39,189 bases of DNA from JAAZPG01 sp012797375 (GCA_937868205.1 CALMMC010000061.1:1-39189), one strand, 5' to 3'; positions 1 to 8,022 are shown, counted from the first letter of the stretch. The notes: generated by a model not told the origin, from the sequence alone. Made by a program: numbers and translations.

Positions 1-54
1 GGGTTGTGGTAAATATAGCGGGGTGTGGGGTGTTGGTGGTGGTTTTTTTTTTTT
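1..54. other. Low-complexity read junk beyond adapter
   Basis: G/T-rich low-complexity sequence ending in a run of T immediately outside an Illumina P7 adapter. Read from the other strand this is adapter, then poly-A, then noise, the usual tail when a read runs past the end of its insert. It is not genomic and any ORF through it is spurious. Confidence 0.93.
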
Positions 55-120
55 CAAGCAGAAGACGGCATACGAGATGCTCAGGAGTCTCGTGGGCTCG
101 GAGATGTGTATAAGAGACAG
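55..120. other. Illumina Nextera i7 adapter (artefact)
   Basis: Positions 55-78 match the Illumina P7 flow-cell oligo. Positions 79-86 (GCTCAGGA) are an 8-base i7 index, which I recall as the oligo form of Nextera N704. Positions 87-120 are the Nextera read-2 transposase adapter ending in the mosaic end AGATGTGTATAAGAGACAG. Genomic sequence begins at 121. Translation of this block gives the database contaminant ending ...DVYKRQ. Confidence 0.98.
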
Positions 121-579
121 GTCGTATGGCAGCCCGAGAACGATGGTGTAGCGCGGCCCGCAATCGGTGCAGTTCGTGAACGGATAGGCGAAGCGCCGGT
201 TGGCGGGATCGCGGATGTCCTCCCGGCAGGCCGGACAGATGGATATGTCCGGGGAGATGAAGACGAAGCCCCCGCCCCGGCCGGACGGGCGGACTTTGAA
301 GTCCTTGTATCCCCGGGCCGGAACGGCCCGGCGGGTGAGGCGCTCGACGCGGGCCAGCTTCGGCCGTTCGGCCTCCACGGCCTCGGCGAATCGCCCGCGG
401 AGGCTCCGCGTCCCGCCTTCGACGTGGATCTGGACGCCGCGGGCGTCGTTCTTCACCCAGCCCGCCAGTCCGAACCGGCGGGCCAGCCGGACGACGAACG
501 GTCGGAAGCCGACTCCCTGGACGACGCCGAAGACGTCGATCCGGAGGGCGGAGGAGGCGGAGCCGGCCGGGGGCGTCAA
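121..579 (-). CDS. hypF: HypF carbamoyltransferase, N-terminal fragment
   Basis: First 153 residues of HypF, which uses carbamoyl phosphate to make the thiocarboxamide on HypE that becomes the cyanide ligand of NiFe-hydrogenase. Residues about 12-100 form an acylphosphatase domain with the signature VVQGVGFRPF (residues 19-28). Residues 115-140 begin the HypF zinc-finger region, with Cys pairs at 115/118 (CPAC) and 137/140 (CTDC) followed by GPRYTI. The start is TTG at 579, overlapping the queH stop as TTGA, with GGAG about ten bases upstream; no in-frame ATG is available. The C-terminal side (second zinc pair, YrdC-like and Kae1-like domains) is missing only because the contig ends in adapter at 120. 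The fragment implies that the organism makes a NiFe-hydrogenase; further hyp genes may lie beyond the contig edge. Confidence 0.93.
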
Positions 580-1157
580 GGGGCTTGTTCTCCGCGGGCC
601 GGCGCCGCCGGCCCGGCCGGACGACGAAAGCTGTATCGGCAGCCGCAGTAATTCTGGCGGTAAAGCCCCAGCCGGCGGCTGATCTCGACGCTTTGGCGGA
701 AGCCGTCTTTTTTCTTGAAATCCGATTCGATGAAGCGGAGGCCGTGTTTCCGGGCCAGGCGGAGGCCGATCCGGTTCATCAGGCGCGCATCCTTCCAGGG
801 GCTGACGCTCATGACCGTGGCGAAGGCGGAAAATCCCCGCTCCGCCGCCCGCCGGGCCGTCCGGTCGAGCCGCAGGGCGTAGCAGACGGCGCAGCGGCGC
901 CCCTTTTCCGGCTCGGCGGCGAAAACCCGGGTCATCGCCAGCCAGCGCTCCGGCTCATAAGGGCCGGCCTCGACGGAAAATCCGAGCAGCGATTCCAGCT
1001 TCCGGGTTTCCGCCAGCCGCCGTTCGTATTCTTCCGGCGGTTCGATATTGGGGTTGTAGAAAAACCCCGTCACCGCGTGTTCCGTCTCGAGCAGGGGAAC
1101 GGCATAGGAGGCGTCGGGCGCGCAGCAGATGTGGACCAGCAGCTCGGGCTTTGACAT
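576..1157 (-). CDS. queH: Epoxyqueuosine reductase QueH
   Basis: 193-residue protein of the QueH (former DUF208) family, which reduces epoxyqueuosine to queuosine in tRNA anticodons and replaces the cobalamin-dependent QueG in many anaerobes. The family cysteine motifs are all visible: adjacent Cys11-Cys12 in HICCAPD, Cys89/Cys92 in CAVCYALRL, and Cys171/Cys173 in YCGCRYS, which together bind an iron-sulfur cluster and a further metal. Length is normal for the family. It sits 21 bases after the coiled-coil gene and overlaps hypF by four bases, so it is probably cotranscribed. A weak possible internal promoter (TCGAAA, 17 bases, TACAAT) lies just before its start. The ATG at 1157 precedes the first motif by the usual distance. 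Confidence 0.95.
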   Translation of the reverse strand: MSKPELLVHICCAPDASYAVPLLETEHAVTGFFYNPNIEPPEEYERRLAETRKLESLLGFSVEAGPYEPERWLAMTRVFAAEPEKGRRCAVCYALRLDRTARRAAERGFSAFATVMSVSPWKDARLMNRIGLRLARKHGLRFIESDFKKKDGFRQSVEISRRLGLYRQNYCGCRYSFRRPAGPAAPARGEQAP

Positions 1158-1178
1158 GACGTGGATATTGTACCTTTC

Positions 1179-1799
1179 CTAACCGGTTTTTTCGATTCGG
1201 TCCAGGACGGCCAGGATGGCCCGGTTGACCTTGTCGATCCGGACGTACCATTCGGCGAGGCTGTCGTGCTCGATCCGCATTTCGTCGGCCCGGGAACCGA
1301 GGCGCTCGTATTCCCGCGACTTTTCCCTTCCCTTTTCCCTCAGCCGGCGGCGCTCGGCCTTGCTTTTCCGCTCGAGCTCCCGGATCCGCCGCCTTTTCCG
1401 GTCTTCCCCGGGGCCCGTTTTCACCTTCTGGATCTCGTCGTAGAGATCCTGGAGGAGGGCATGACGGGCGGCGATCTCCTCCTCGATCCGCCCCAGCCGG
1501 TCGAACGCGGGGCGGAAATCATCCGGGAAGATCTTTTCCCCCCAGACCGTCCGGCCGATCTCCCGGCAGAGAAAGGCCTTTTTTCGTTTTTCCCGGAGAA
1601 GGCGGAGCTCAAGGCTTTTTCGCAGAACGCGGCGCTTCGTCCCGGCCAGGCTCAGGCTCAAGCGTCGCCGGAGCTCCTTGTCCCGCAGCAGGATGAAAAA
1701 GAGGAGAAGGACGATCAGGCTGAGCAAAAACCAGAAGATCCAGTAGGGAACGCCTTCCCGGAAGGAAACGGCCGAGGTTTCGGAGAGGGAGGCGCTCAT
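1179..1799 (-). CDS. Membrane-anchored coiled-coil protein, unknown
   Basis: 206-residue protein that I do not recognise. Residues about 18-40 form a single hydrophobic segment (WIFWFLLSLIVLLLFFILL) followed by arginine-rich sequence, so it is probably anchored with the long C-terminal part in the cytoplasm. That part is very rich in Arg, Lys and Glu with heptad-like spacing (RIRELERKSKAERRRLREKG), typical of a long coiled coil. The start ATG at 1799 overlaps the stop of the carboxypeptidase gene as ATGA. The reading frame stays open upstream, but that part is antisense to no motif and overlaps the carboxypeptidase, so the internal ATG is preferred. It could be a scaffold or a division or secretion accessory protein; no function is claimed. 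Confidence 0.75.
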   Translation of the reverse strand: MSASLSETSAVSFREGVPYWIFWFLLSLIVLLLFFILLRDKELRRRLSLSLAGTKRRVLRKSLELRLLREKRKKAFLCREIGRTVWGEKIFPDDFRPAFDRLGRIEEEIAARHALLQDLYDEIQKVKTGPGEDRKRRRIRELERKSKAERRRLREKGREKSREYERLGSRADEMRIEHDSLAEWYVRIDKVNRAILAVLDRIEKTG

Positions 1800-3085
1800 C
1801 GTCTGATGATTCCCGGTCCGGGTGGATTCTTTTTCCGGCCGGACCGGCGCGGCGGATCGGCCGGATCCGGCTCGGGATCGGGATGGGCGATCGCCCAATC
1901 GACGAGGGCGAGCATGGCCGGGAGGTTTTCCTGGAAAATCGGATCGATGTCTTCCTCCCGGTTGAAGAATCCGCCGCCAAGAATGTCCAGGGGCGGAAGC
2001 TCGATCGTGTACGCCGGCATCCCCGTGGCCGCGTACGCCCAATCCGTCGTGTCGCCATTTGTGAGATAGAGGGCCGCGCCGGCCTGGGCGCAGACATAAT
2101 CTCGTCCGTTGACCGCCCTCATCAGGTCCGTCAGCCGCGTTCCGAGGCTTTTGAGCAGGGATTCCTGGAGGGCCGGAAGCGTCGTGTATCCCCAGGGATA
2201 GAGGAGCAGTTGCGAATAGCTGTGGAAGGAAATCAGGGCGCCGAAGCGGCGGCTGAGAATCAAGTCGCGGACGGCCCGGGTTTCCGGCTCGGAAAAAGAC
2301 GCCGGCCCGCGATAGACGTCCGAGGCCGGGTCGGGGCTCGAGCCCTCGTCGTCGCATCCCCAGGCCTTCCCGTAATTCCGGTTCAGGTCCACGCCGAACA
2401 ATCCGCCTTCGCCGGCCCGCCGGTTTTTCCGCCAATAGCGGTAGACCCGGACGCTGTAGTCATGGCCGTCGGGATTGACCATCGGCACGATCCAGATTTC
2501 CGCTTCGTCGACGAGGCGGCGGACGGCGGGATCGGAGGCGTATTGTTCGAGGAGACGGCGGCCGAAAAGGAACGGGACTTCGACCGAGATCCATTCCCGG
2601 GCATGATGGCAGCCGAGAAACAGAACGGCCGGCTCGTCCTCGTCGAGACCGGGATTGTCGCTCACTTTCAGGGCGAGGATCGGGCGGTTTTCAAGACTGG
2701 TCCCGATCGTGACGACGCGGGCCAAGTCCGGGTACTGGATTTGGAGAGCGGCTAAGTCGTCGGCGAGCTCCCGGTAGGTGTGGTATGCGCCGATGGGCGA
2801 GAAGGAATAGACGGAAGACGCCGGGGACGACGAGGGAGCGAAGAGGACGCTTTCGTCGACGATCTGAAGGCCGCATTCCGCCAGTTTCCGGAGATCCGAG
2901 GGCGAGGCGGCGATGAGGACGCGGCCCTCGATTTCAGCCAGGAGGTCCAGGTCCAGGCGGACGGCCGCCTCGGCCAGGGCCGCCGATCGCGGAACGCTGA
3001 CGATTTTAACGTCCGGAGTTCCGCCGAATACGGGAAGGACGAAGACTCCGGCCAGGACCGGAAGCAGGAGAATCGCGCGTTTCAT
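1796..3085 (-). CDS. Exported M14 family zinc carboxypeptidase
   Basis: Secreted metallocarboxypeptidase of family M14 (carboxypeptidase A/T type), which removes C-terminal residues from peptides or acts on peptidoglycan peptides. Starting from the internal MKRAILLLP there is a clean signal peptide of about 22 residues. The zinc-binding HxxE is HARE (residues 161-164), the substrate-binding stretch VDLNRNYG follows, the third zinc ligand is His in ISFHSYSQ (about 288), and the catalytic Glu is in AYTIELPP (about 362). All core residues are present. An alternative ATG at 3103 would add six residues and overlap the preceding gene by eleven bases; 3085 is chosen because it begins directly with the signal peptide. 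The tail after residue 400 is proline-, acid- and arginine-rich, perhaps a linker. Confidence 0.92.
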   Translation of the reverse strand: MKRAILLLPVLAGVFVLPVFGGTPDVKIVSVPRSAALAEAAVRLDLDLLAEIEGRVLIAASPSDLRKLAECGLQIVDESVLFAPSSSPASSVYSFSPIGAYHTYRELADDLAALQIQYPDLARVVTIGTSLENRPILALKVSDNPGLDEDEPAVLFLGCHHAREWISVEVPFLFGRRLLEQYASDPAVRRLVDEAEIWIVPMVNPDGHDYSVRVYRYWRKNRRAGEGGLFGVDLNRNYGKAWGCDDEGSSPDPASDVYRGPASFSEPETRAVRDLILSRRFGALISFHSYSQLLLYPWGYTTLPALQESLLKSLGTRLTDLMRAVNGRDYVCAQAGAALYLTNGDTTDWAYAATGMPAYTIELPPLDILGGGFFNREEDIDPIFQENLPAMLALVDWAIAHPDPEPDPADPPRRSGRKKNPPGPGIIRR

Positions 3086-3092
3086 GGCCGTC

Positions 3093-4334
3093 TCAAAAGG
3101 CATATCCGCAGGAAAGGGAAATCCGGGCCGACGTCAAGCGGTCGCCGGCGTCCTGGGCCGTCCCGATCAAGCCGCCGAGGTCGATTCGGAAGCCGTCGAT
3201 CGCCAGTCCGGCTCCGGCCGCGATTCCCCAATACGCCGAGCGCGGCCGGGCGGGCGGCTGGGGATCGTAGATCAGGCCGAAGCGGAAGGGGGCCTCAACT
3301 ATTTTCCTGAAGATCCGGATCGTTGAGAGGAATTCTCCTCCGGCCGAAACGCGGACCGTATCCCGGAAATCGCGGACGGGGGCATCTCCCAGCCAGACGG
3401 CTTCGTAGGAGGACCAGCGCGTCCAGGCGACGTCGAGCGCCGTCCGGAACCGGTCGCTGTGCCGGATGGAAAATCCGGCCCCGACGGCCAGGGGCCGCTT
3501 GAACGAATCGGCTGATTCCCCCCGGATGATGATCTCCGTTCCGGCCTCCGGGGCCGCGTAGCGGTCGACCGTTTCGGTTCCGGCCTCGAGGGTGAAGGGG
3601 GACCGGAACGTCAGGGCCGCCCGAAGCGAGGGCGAGATGTCCCAGAAAATCCCGCCGTTGATCGAGAGTCCCTTCAGCGAGGAGGATTTCGCGCTGGTGA
3701 AGTTGAAGCCCAGAAAGCGGAGGTCCTCCATCAGCTCCATCGTCAACCGGCCCGCGGCGGCGTTCACTCCGGCCCCGAGGCCGAGGCGGGGGGAGAGCTG
3801 GAAGGCCGCGGCCAAGTGGAAGGTCCGCAGAAGGCCCGTTTGGGTGAAGCGGATGGTATAGAGACGGGCTTGGTTTTCGTTGTCGTACACCTCGGCCCCC
3901 GGGCGGTCGTAAATCTCCGAGAGAAAAACGCCCGCGGCGAAAGCGAACCGGCCGGCCCGGAGGGAAACGACGGCGTGATCGCCGGTGAACGAGCTTCCCC
4001 CGATGGGCGAGGAGGCGATCAGCAGGCCTGAATTGACCGGGCCGTATCTCATCGCCGTGGCCCACTGGAAGGAGCCGCCCAGCGAAACGGTTGCCTTGGG
4101 AAGGGTGAGGAGCAGGGCCGGGTTGGCCGACGTGGACGAGGCGTCCGTCGCCCAGGCGAAGACCGTATGCCCGCGGCCGGCGGCGGCGGCTCCGGCATAG
4201 GGAAAAGAGTTCCAGGTCCGGAAGGGCGCCTCGTCGGTGTATTGGCCGGGATGGAATTGCCCCGGCAAGGGGAGGACGGCGGCGGGAATCAGTCCGATGA
4301 GGATGAGGAAGAGCTTCCGGGGCCGCCGTTTCAT
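3093..4334 (-). CDS. FadL/OmpP1-like outer-membrane protein
   Basis: 413-residue predicted outer-membrane beta-barrel. It has an N-terminal signal peptide (RKLFLILIGLIPAAVLPLPG). Soon after comes a stretch with small residues and STSANPALL, resembling the N-terminal plug region with the NPA motif of the FadL/OmpP1/TodX family of hydrophobic-substrate channels. The rest alternates polar and aromatic residues in strand-like units, and the protein ends in an aromatic residue (CGYAF) as expected for barrel assembly. Substrate cannot be read from sequence. It is the first gene of the minus-strand run carrying the M14 peptidase, coiled-coil protein, queH and hypF, with a near-leaderless promoter just upstream. 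A generic PorV-like barrel is the main alternative. Confidence 0.7.
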   Translation of the reverse strand: MKRRPRKLFLILIGLIPAAVLPLPGQFHPGQYTDEAPFRTWNSFPYAGAAAAGRGHTVFAWATDASSTSANPALLLTLPKATVSLGGSFQWATAMRYGPVNSGLLIASSPIGGSSFTGDHAVVSLRAGRFAFAAGVFLSEIYDRPGAEVYDNENQARLYTIRFTQTGLLRTFHLAAAFQLSPRLGLGAGVNAAAGRLTMELMEDLRFLGFNFTSAKSSSLKGLSINGGIFWDISPSLRAALTFRSPFTLEAGTETVDRYAAPEAGTEIIIRGESADSFKRPLAVGAGFSIRHSDRFRTALDVAWTRWSSYEAVWLGDAPVRDFRDTVRVSAGGEFLSTIRIFRKIVEAPFRFGLIYDPQPPARPRSAYWGIAAGAGLAIDGFRIDLGGLIGTAQDAGDRLTSARISLSCGYAF

Positions 4335-4344
4335 TCCATTCCTG

Positions 4345-4374
4345 AGTATAATGCCCCCTCTCTCCCGAATGCAA
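4345..4374 (-). promoter_or_regulatory. Candidate short-leader promoter for OMP gene
   Basis: On the minus strand TTGCAT (4374-4369) lies 18 bases before TATACT (4350-4345), which is ten bases from the ATG at 4334. Transcription would start only about four bases before the start codon. The -10 is good and the -35 is weak. Confidence 0.45.
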
Positions 4375-4404
4375 CCGGCCGTCGGGGCCGCGGCCGTCCT
4401 TTGA

Positions 4405-4905
4405 TCACTCGGCTGATAGGCGTTTGAACCAGCCGGCCAAGGCGGCCTTGTCCATGCCTCCGACTTCCTTGTGGCGGATGAATCCTTTCCGGTCGATGAT
4501 GAACGTCGTCGGAATGTACGGTCCCGGGTCGAACGCCTGGACCAGGCGCTCGTCGGCGAGGGCGACGGGGTAGGTCATTTTGAATTTTTCGACGAAGTCC
4601 CGGAGCCGGGCGGTCGGAAGATCATCAACGGAAAAGCCGATGATTTCCAGGCCCTTGTCCTTGTTTTCCTCGTAGAAGGCGGCGAAATCGGGGATTTCCG
4701 CCCGGCACGGCGGACACCAGGTCGCCCAGAAATTGATGATGAGGATTTTCCCCTTGTAAACCGCCGAATCCAGGACGGCGCCGTTGAGGTCGGTCGCGGA
4801 AAAAGCGGGGGCCGGCGTCCCTGGGGAGGGCGTCTGGGCTGCGCAGCCGGTCCCGGAGAAGAGAAGAGTTCCGGCGATCAAGGCCGCGGAAAGAATGGTT
4901 TTCAT
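4405..4905 (-). CDS. TlpA/ResA-like thiol-disulfide oxidoreductase
   Basis: 166-residue exported thioredoxin-fold protein. The signal sequence ends in SGTGC, a weak lipobox-like site with Cys21, so it may be a lipoprotein, although the -3 residue is not the usual Leu/Val. The AhpC-TSA/Redoxin fold starts near residue 32 (APAFSATDLNG), and the active site is FWATWCPPC with Cys64/Cys67. The cis-proline loop is in YIPTTFIIDRKG. Such proteins reduce disulfides in the periplasm, for example in cytochrome c maturation or cell-envelope redox maintenance; the partner here is unknown. It stands 70 bases from the next minus-strand gene and has its own AT-rich upstream region. Confidence 0.9.
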   Translation of the reverse strand: MKTILSAALIAGTLLFSGTGCAAQTPSPGTPAPAFSATDLNGAVLDSAVYKGKILIINFWATWCPPCRAEIPDFAAFYEENKDKGLEIIGFSVDDLPTARLRDFVEKFKMTYPVALADERLVQAFDPGPYIPTTFIIDRKGFIRHKEVGGMDKAALAGWFKRLSAE

Positions 4906-4932
4906 ATTACATTTCCTTTATATAATCGAACC

Positions 4933-4966
4933 ATTATATATTATCCCCGGCCGGCGGAAAAATCAA
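4933..4966 (-). promoter_or_regulatory. AT-rich promoter region of the tlpA-like gene
   Basis: The 204-base gap 4906-5109 has an AT-rich patch in otherwise very GC-rich sequence. On the minus strand TTGATT (4966-4961) is 17 bases from TAATAT (4943-4938), overlapping a perfect TATAAT (4938-4933). An AGGA about ten bases before the ATG at 4905 can serve as ribosome-binding site. Which -10 is used cannot be decided. Confidence 0.4.
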
Positions 4967-5058
4967 GCCTCCGGGCCGGCGCCCAAAGAACCCGGCCGGC
5001 CGGAGCGGGAAAGCCGTGAAAGCGGCCGCCGGTTTATCCCGGTCTTGAAATCCGGGCG

Positions 5059-5087
5059 AAAAAAAGGGGGGGCCGGAACGGCCCCCC
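5059..5087 (-). terminator. Rho-independent terminator of the por operon
   Basis: Downstream of the porB stop on the minus strand is a perfect 9-bp GC stem (5087-5079 with 5075-5067) closed by a three-base loop and followed by seven T residues (5065-5059). This is a textbook intrinsic terminator, and the only strong one I see in the window. Confidence 0.9.
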
Positions 5088-5109
5088 TGGTTTGATCGCT
5101 TCTTTCCGT

Positions 5110-6009
5110 TCAGCGGGCGGTCACTTTTTTCAAGAGGCGGTCCCAATTGCGGTCAACTTCGGCCTGGATGGCCGCGATGGCTTCCGGCTTCAGATGGCGG
5201 AACCGGCCCTGGAGCTTGAGATACTCATCGATCGATTTCTTGTTCTGGATCTTGAAGTTGAGAGTGTATTTCTCGCCGTCCTCGACTTCGTAAAGCGGGA
5301 AATAGGAGGTCTGGACGGCCAGCCGGGCCAGCTTCACGGCGTCCTCGGGACGGCTTTTCCAACCGGTCGGGCAGGGGGCGAGGACGTGGATGAACTTCGT
5401 CCCCCGGATATTCTTGGCCTTGACGGCTTTCTTGTACAGGTCCTCCGGATAGGCGATCGAGGCCGTGGCCTGGTAAGGAATCCGGTGGGCGGCCATAATG
5501 GCGTCGATGTCCTTCTTGGGCTGGTCCTTCGGGAATTTGACCGGCGTTGTCGTCGTCCAGGCCCCCGTCGGAGTGGCCGAGGAGCGCTGGATGCCGGTGT
5601 TCATGTAGGCCTCGTTGTCGTAGCAGACGTAGAGGATGTCGTCATTGCGCTCGGCCGCGGCGCTGAGCGCCTGGATCCCGATGTCGAACGTTCCGCCGTC
5701 GCCGGCCCAGGCGATGACCTGGGTTTCGGTGTCGCCGATCATTTCCAATCCGGCCTTGACGCCGGTGGCCGTCGAGGCGGCGGTCTCGAACGCGCAGTGA
5801 TAAACGGGGATGCCCAGACAGGAATAGGGGAACGGCCCGTCGATGACGGCCCAGCAGCAGGCCGGAATGCAGATGGCCGTCCTCTTGCCGAAGGCCTTGA
5901 GGACGTATCGGAGGGCGAGGTTGGCCCCGCACCCCTGGCAGGCGAGATTGCCCGAACCGACGAGCTCCTCCGTCGGGAGAGTCAGCGTCATCTTTTTTTG
6001 TTTGCTCAT
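5110..6009 (-). CDS. porB: 2-oxoacid:ferredoxin oxidoreductase beta (PorB)
   Basis: 299-residue thiamine-diphosphate subunit of pyruvate:ferredoxin oxidoreductase, which decarboxylates pyruvate to acetyl-CoA and CO2 while reducing ferredoxin. The TPP/magnesium motif begins at GDGGTFDIG (residues 103-111) and runs on through YDNEAYMNTG (130-139). Cysteines for the subunit [4Fe-4S] cluster are CQGC (24/27) plus downstream Cys including that in APCPTGW. The QRSSATPTGAWTTTTP stretch is characteristic of pyruvate-type enzymes. The start ATG overlaps the porA stop by four bases. It is the last gene of the operon, followed by the terminator. The 2-ketoisovalerate-specific paralogue is the alternative, and sequence alone does not exclude it. 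Confidence 0.94.
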   Translation of the reverse strand: MSKQKKMTLTLPTEELVGSGNLACQGCGANLALRYVLKAFGKRTAICIPACCWAVIDGPFPYSCLGIPVYHCAFETAASTATGVKAGLEMIGDTETQVIAWAGDGGTFDIGIQALSAAAERNDDILYVCYDNEAYMNTGIQRSSATPTGAWTTTTPVKFPKDQPKKDIDAIMAAHRIPYQATASIAYPEDLYKKAVKAKNIRGTKFIHVLAPCPTGWKSRPEDAVKLARLAVQTSYFPLYEVEDGEKYTLNFKIQNKKSIDEYLKLQGRFRHLKPEAIAAIQAEVDRNWDRLLKKVTAR

Positions 6010-7160
6010 TTTTTGACTCCGATCCAGTTGATCTCCTCGGCGGGCTTGTCCTGACGGCGGACGATGTCCACGATCTCGCGGAAAGAGGCGGCCATGATGT
6101 CGCGGCCGCCCAGCCCGGCGATGAAGCCGAAGACCGGGGCGGAGGAGCCGGATCCGTTCAGGGCCGATTTGACTTCCTGGCAGAAGATGCCGTGATAGCC
6201 GTAAGAGATGTTCCGGTCCAGAACCGCGATCTTGGACGCCTTGGCCAGGATCCGCCGGACGGCGTCGAAGGGGAACGGCCGGAACATCCGGATCCTGAGG
6301 TTGCCGATCTTGATCCCTTCCTTGCGCATTTCATCGACCGCGACCCGGGCGGTGAAACCGGCCGTGCCGGAGGTGACGAGAATGATCTCGGCGTCGTCGC
6401 ACAGGTACGGCTCGACGGCCTCCAGCCGGCGGCCGAAGATCTTCTCAAACTCCCGGCCCGTCTCGTCGAACAGGGCCGGGACCTTTTCCATGTCCTTTTG
6501 AAGCTTGTAGCGGAGCTCGAAGTAATGTTCCGGCCCGGTCAGGCCGTCGAAGGCGCAGGGCGCGTCCGGCGTCAGCCGGGCGTACGGTTTATAGGGGGGG
6601 AGGTAGGCGTCGACCTTGTCCTGCTCGGGAATGTCGACGACTTCGTAGGTATGCGAGAGGGCGAAGGCGTCGAGGACGACCATGGCCGGGATGCCGATCG
6701 CTTCGGCGATCTTGAAGGCTTGGATGGTGGTGTCGACGACTTCCTGGTTGCTCGAGACGTAGAACTGCATCCAGCCGGTGTCCCGCTGGCTGAGGCTGTC
6801 GTTCTGATCCGTCCAGATCGACCAGCCGGGGGCCATGGCCCGGTTGATGTCGCCCATGACGATCGGCAGCCGTCCGCCCGAGGCCCAATGGAGCAATTCA
6901 TGCATCAGGGCCAGGCCCTGGGCCGATGTCGCGGTGAACGTCCGGGCCCCGGCGATGGACGCGCCGATGCAGGCGGCCATGGCCGAATGCTCGGATTCGA
7001 CCTTGATGAACTTCGCTTGGAGCGTTCCGTCGGCGCACATTTCCGAAAGCAGCTCGACGACCTGGGTCTGCGGGGTGATCGGGTAAGCGGAGATGACCTG
7101 GGTTCTGGAGAGCATCGCCCCGTAGGACAGGGCGTGATTGCCCATGATGACTTTTCTCAT
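6006..7160 (-). CDS. porA: 2-oxoacid:ferredoxin oxidoreductase alpha (PorA)
   Basis: 384-residue alpha subunit. It carries the pyrimidine-binding domain of the thiamine-diphosphate site at the N-terminus (GNHALSYGAMLSRTQVISAYPITPQT in two halves, residues 7-32) and the transketolase C-terminal-like domain that follows (VTSGTAGFTARVAVDEMR). The motif AYPITPQT is the hallmark of the family. The frame is open for 52 codons upstream, but that stretch is an out-of-frame copy of porD; the ATG at 7160 overlaps the porD stop as ATGA and begins MRKVIMGNHA, the normal start for this family. It works with PorB, PorC and PorD as a four-subunit complex. Confidence 0.94.
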   Translation of the reverse strand: MRKVIMGNHALSYGAMLSRTQVISAYPITPQTQVVELLSEMCADGTLQAKFIKVESEHSAMAACIGASIAGARTFTATSAQGLALMHELLHWASGGRLPIVMGDINRAMAPGWSIWTDQNDSLSQRDTGWMQFYVSSNQEVVDTTIQAFKIAEAIGIPAMVVLDAFALSHTYEVVDIPEQDKVDAYLPPYKPYARLTPDAPCAFDGLTGPEHYFELRYKLQKDMEKVPALFDETGREFEKIFGRRLEAVEPYLCDDAEIILVTSGTAGFTARVAVDEMRKEGIKIGNLRIRMFRPFPFDAVRRILAKASKIAVLDRNISYGYHGIFCQEVKSALNGSGSSAPVFGFIAGLGGRDIMAASFREIVDIVRRQDKPAEEINWIGVKK

Positions 7161-7456
7161 TTCCGTTCCTCCACCATCACGATGCATTTCATCGGGCATT
7201 CCGCGGCGCAGATCCCGCATCCCTTGCAATAATCGTAGTCGACGGCCGGAAACTCGTTCTCGATCACGATCGACATGTCGGGACAGAATTTCCAGCAGAT
7301 CCCGCACTGGGTGCACTTTTCAAGATGGATCTCCGGCCGGATGTTCCGCCAGGAGCCCGTCTTGTTCCAGAGCATCGAGCCTTGGGACATGGGCATTTGG
7401 GGGAAGTCCCGGGCGGATTCGTACACGATCTTTTTGGCGTCTCTTTTTTTAGACAT
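7157..7456 (-). CDS. porD: 2-oxoacid:ferredoxin oxidoreductase delta (PorD)
   Basis: 99-residue ferredoxin-like subunit that carries electrons from the thiamine site to external ferredoxin. It contains two complete [4Fe-4S] motifs: Cys48, 51, 54 and 58 (CTQCGICWKFCP) and Cys77, 80, 83 and 87 (CKGCGICAAECP). The 45-residue N-terminal extension (SQGSMLWNKTGSWRNIRPEI) matches the usual PorD lead-in where the subunit clamps onto the complex. It lies 11 bases after porC and overlaps porA by four bases. Confidence 0.95.
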   Translation of the reverse strand: MSKKRDAKKIVYESARDFPQMPMSQGSMLWNKTGSWRNIRPEIHLEKCTQCGICWKFCPDMSIVIENEFPAVDYDYCKGCGICAAECPMKCIVMVEERK

Positions 7457-7467
7457 GTCCGTTTTCC

Positions 7468-8022
7468 TCAGACAATCGCCCCGGCCGCTTCGTACGCCTC
7501 GGCGGCGGCTTTCTGGTTGGCCTCGGGCTTGATCGCGATCGCCTCGGCGATCGCCCCGAGCAGGGACTCGAGCTTCGCGAAGCCGAACACCCGGATGACC
7601 GCCCCGACGATCGCCGTGTTGACGATCGGCGCGGCCAGGGAGCCGAGCTTGTTGGCGACGGCGATTTTAGTCGCGTCGATCGTGGTGACCTTGAACTTGT
7701 CCGGGAATTTGAAATGCTCGGCCGGCTTGTCGCTGTTGATCAGGATCCGGCCGCCGGCCTTGAGGCCGTCGGTGACGTCGATGGCCTCGACCAGCGTGGG
7801 ATCGACGACGATGACATGGTCCGGCGTGTAGATTCGGCTTTTGTCGTAGATGGGCTTGCCGTCGATGCGGATGAAGGCGACGACCGGCGAGCCGCGGCGC
7901 TCGACGCCGAACTCGGGGTAGGCTTGGACGTAGTTGCCCTCCTTGGCGAGGGCGTCGGCCAGGATTTTCGAGGCGACGACCGTGCCTTGGCCGCCCCGGC
8001 CGTGAAAACGGATTTCGACCAT
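7468..8022 (-). CDS. porC: 2-oxoacid:ferredoxin oxidoreductase gamma (PorC)
   Basis: 184-residue gamma subunit, first gene of the operon. The family signature is RFHGRGGQGTVVASKIL near the N-terminus, followed by YPEFGVERRGSPVVAFIRID. Length and ends are typical. The ATG at 8022 has AAGGAG seven to eight bases upstream. Gene order porC-porD-porA-porB is the standard order of four-subunit enzymes of archaea and anaerobic bacteria. Expression probably comes from the promoter at 8077-8106, giving a leader of about 50 bases. Confidence 0.94.
   Translation of the reverse strand: MVEIRFHGRGGQGTVVASKILADALAKEGNYVQAYPEFGVERRGSPVVAFIRIDGKPIYDKSRIYTPDHVIVVDPTLVEAIDVTDGLKAGGRILINSDKPAEHFKFPDKFKVTTIDATKIAVANKLGSLAAPIVNTAIVGAVIRVFGFAKLESLLGAIAEAIAIKPEANQKAAAEAYEAAGAIV

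Noticed and set aside
25..651. 208-residue plus-strand ORF at the left end
   Set aside because: Begins in read noise and adapter and then runs antisense to hypF; its N-terminus is a well-known adapter translation.
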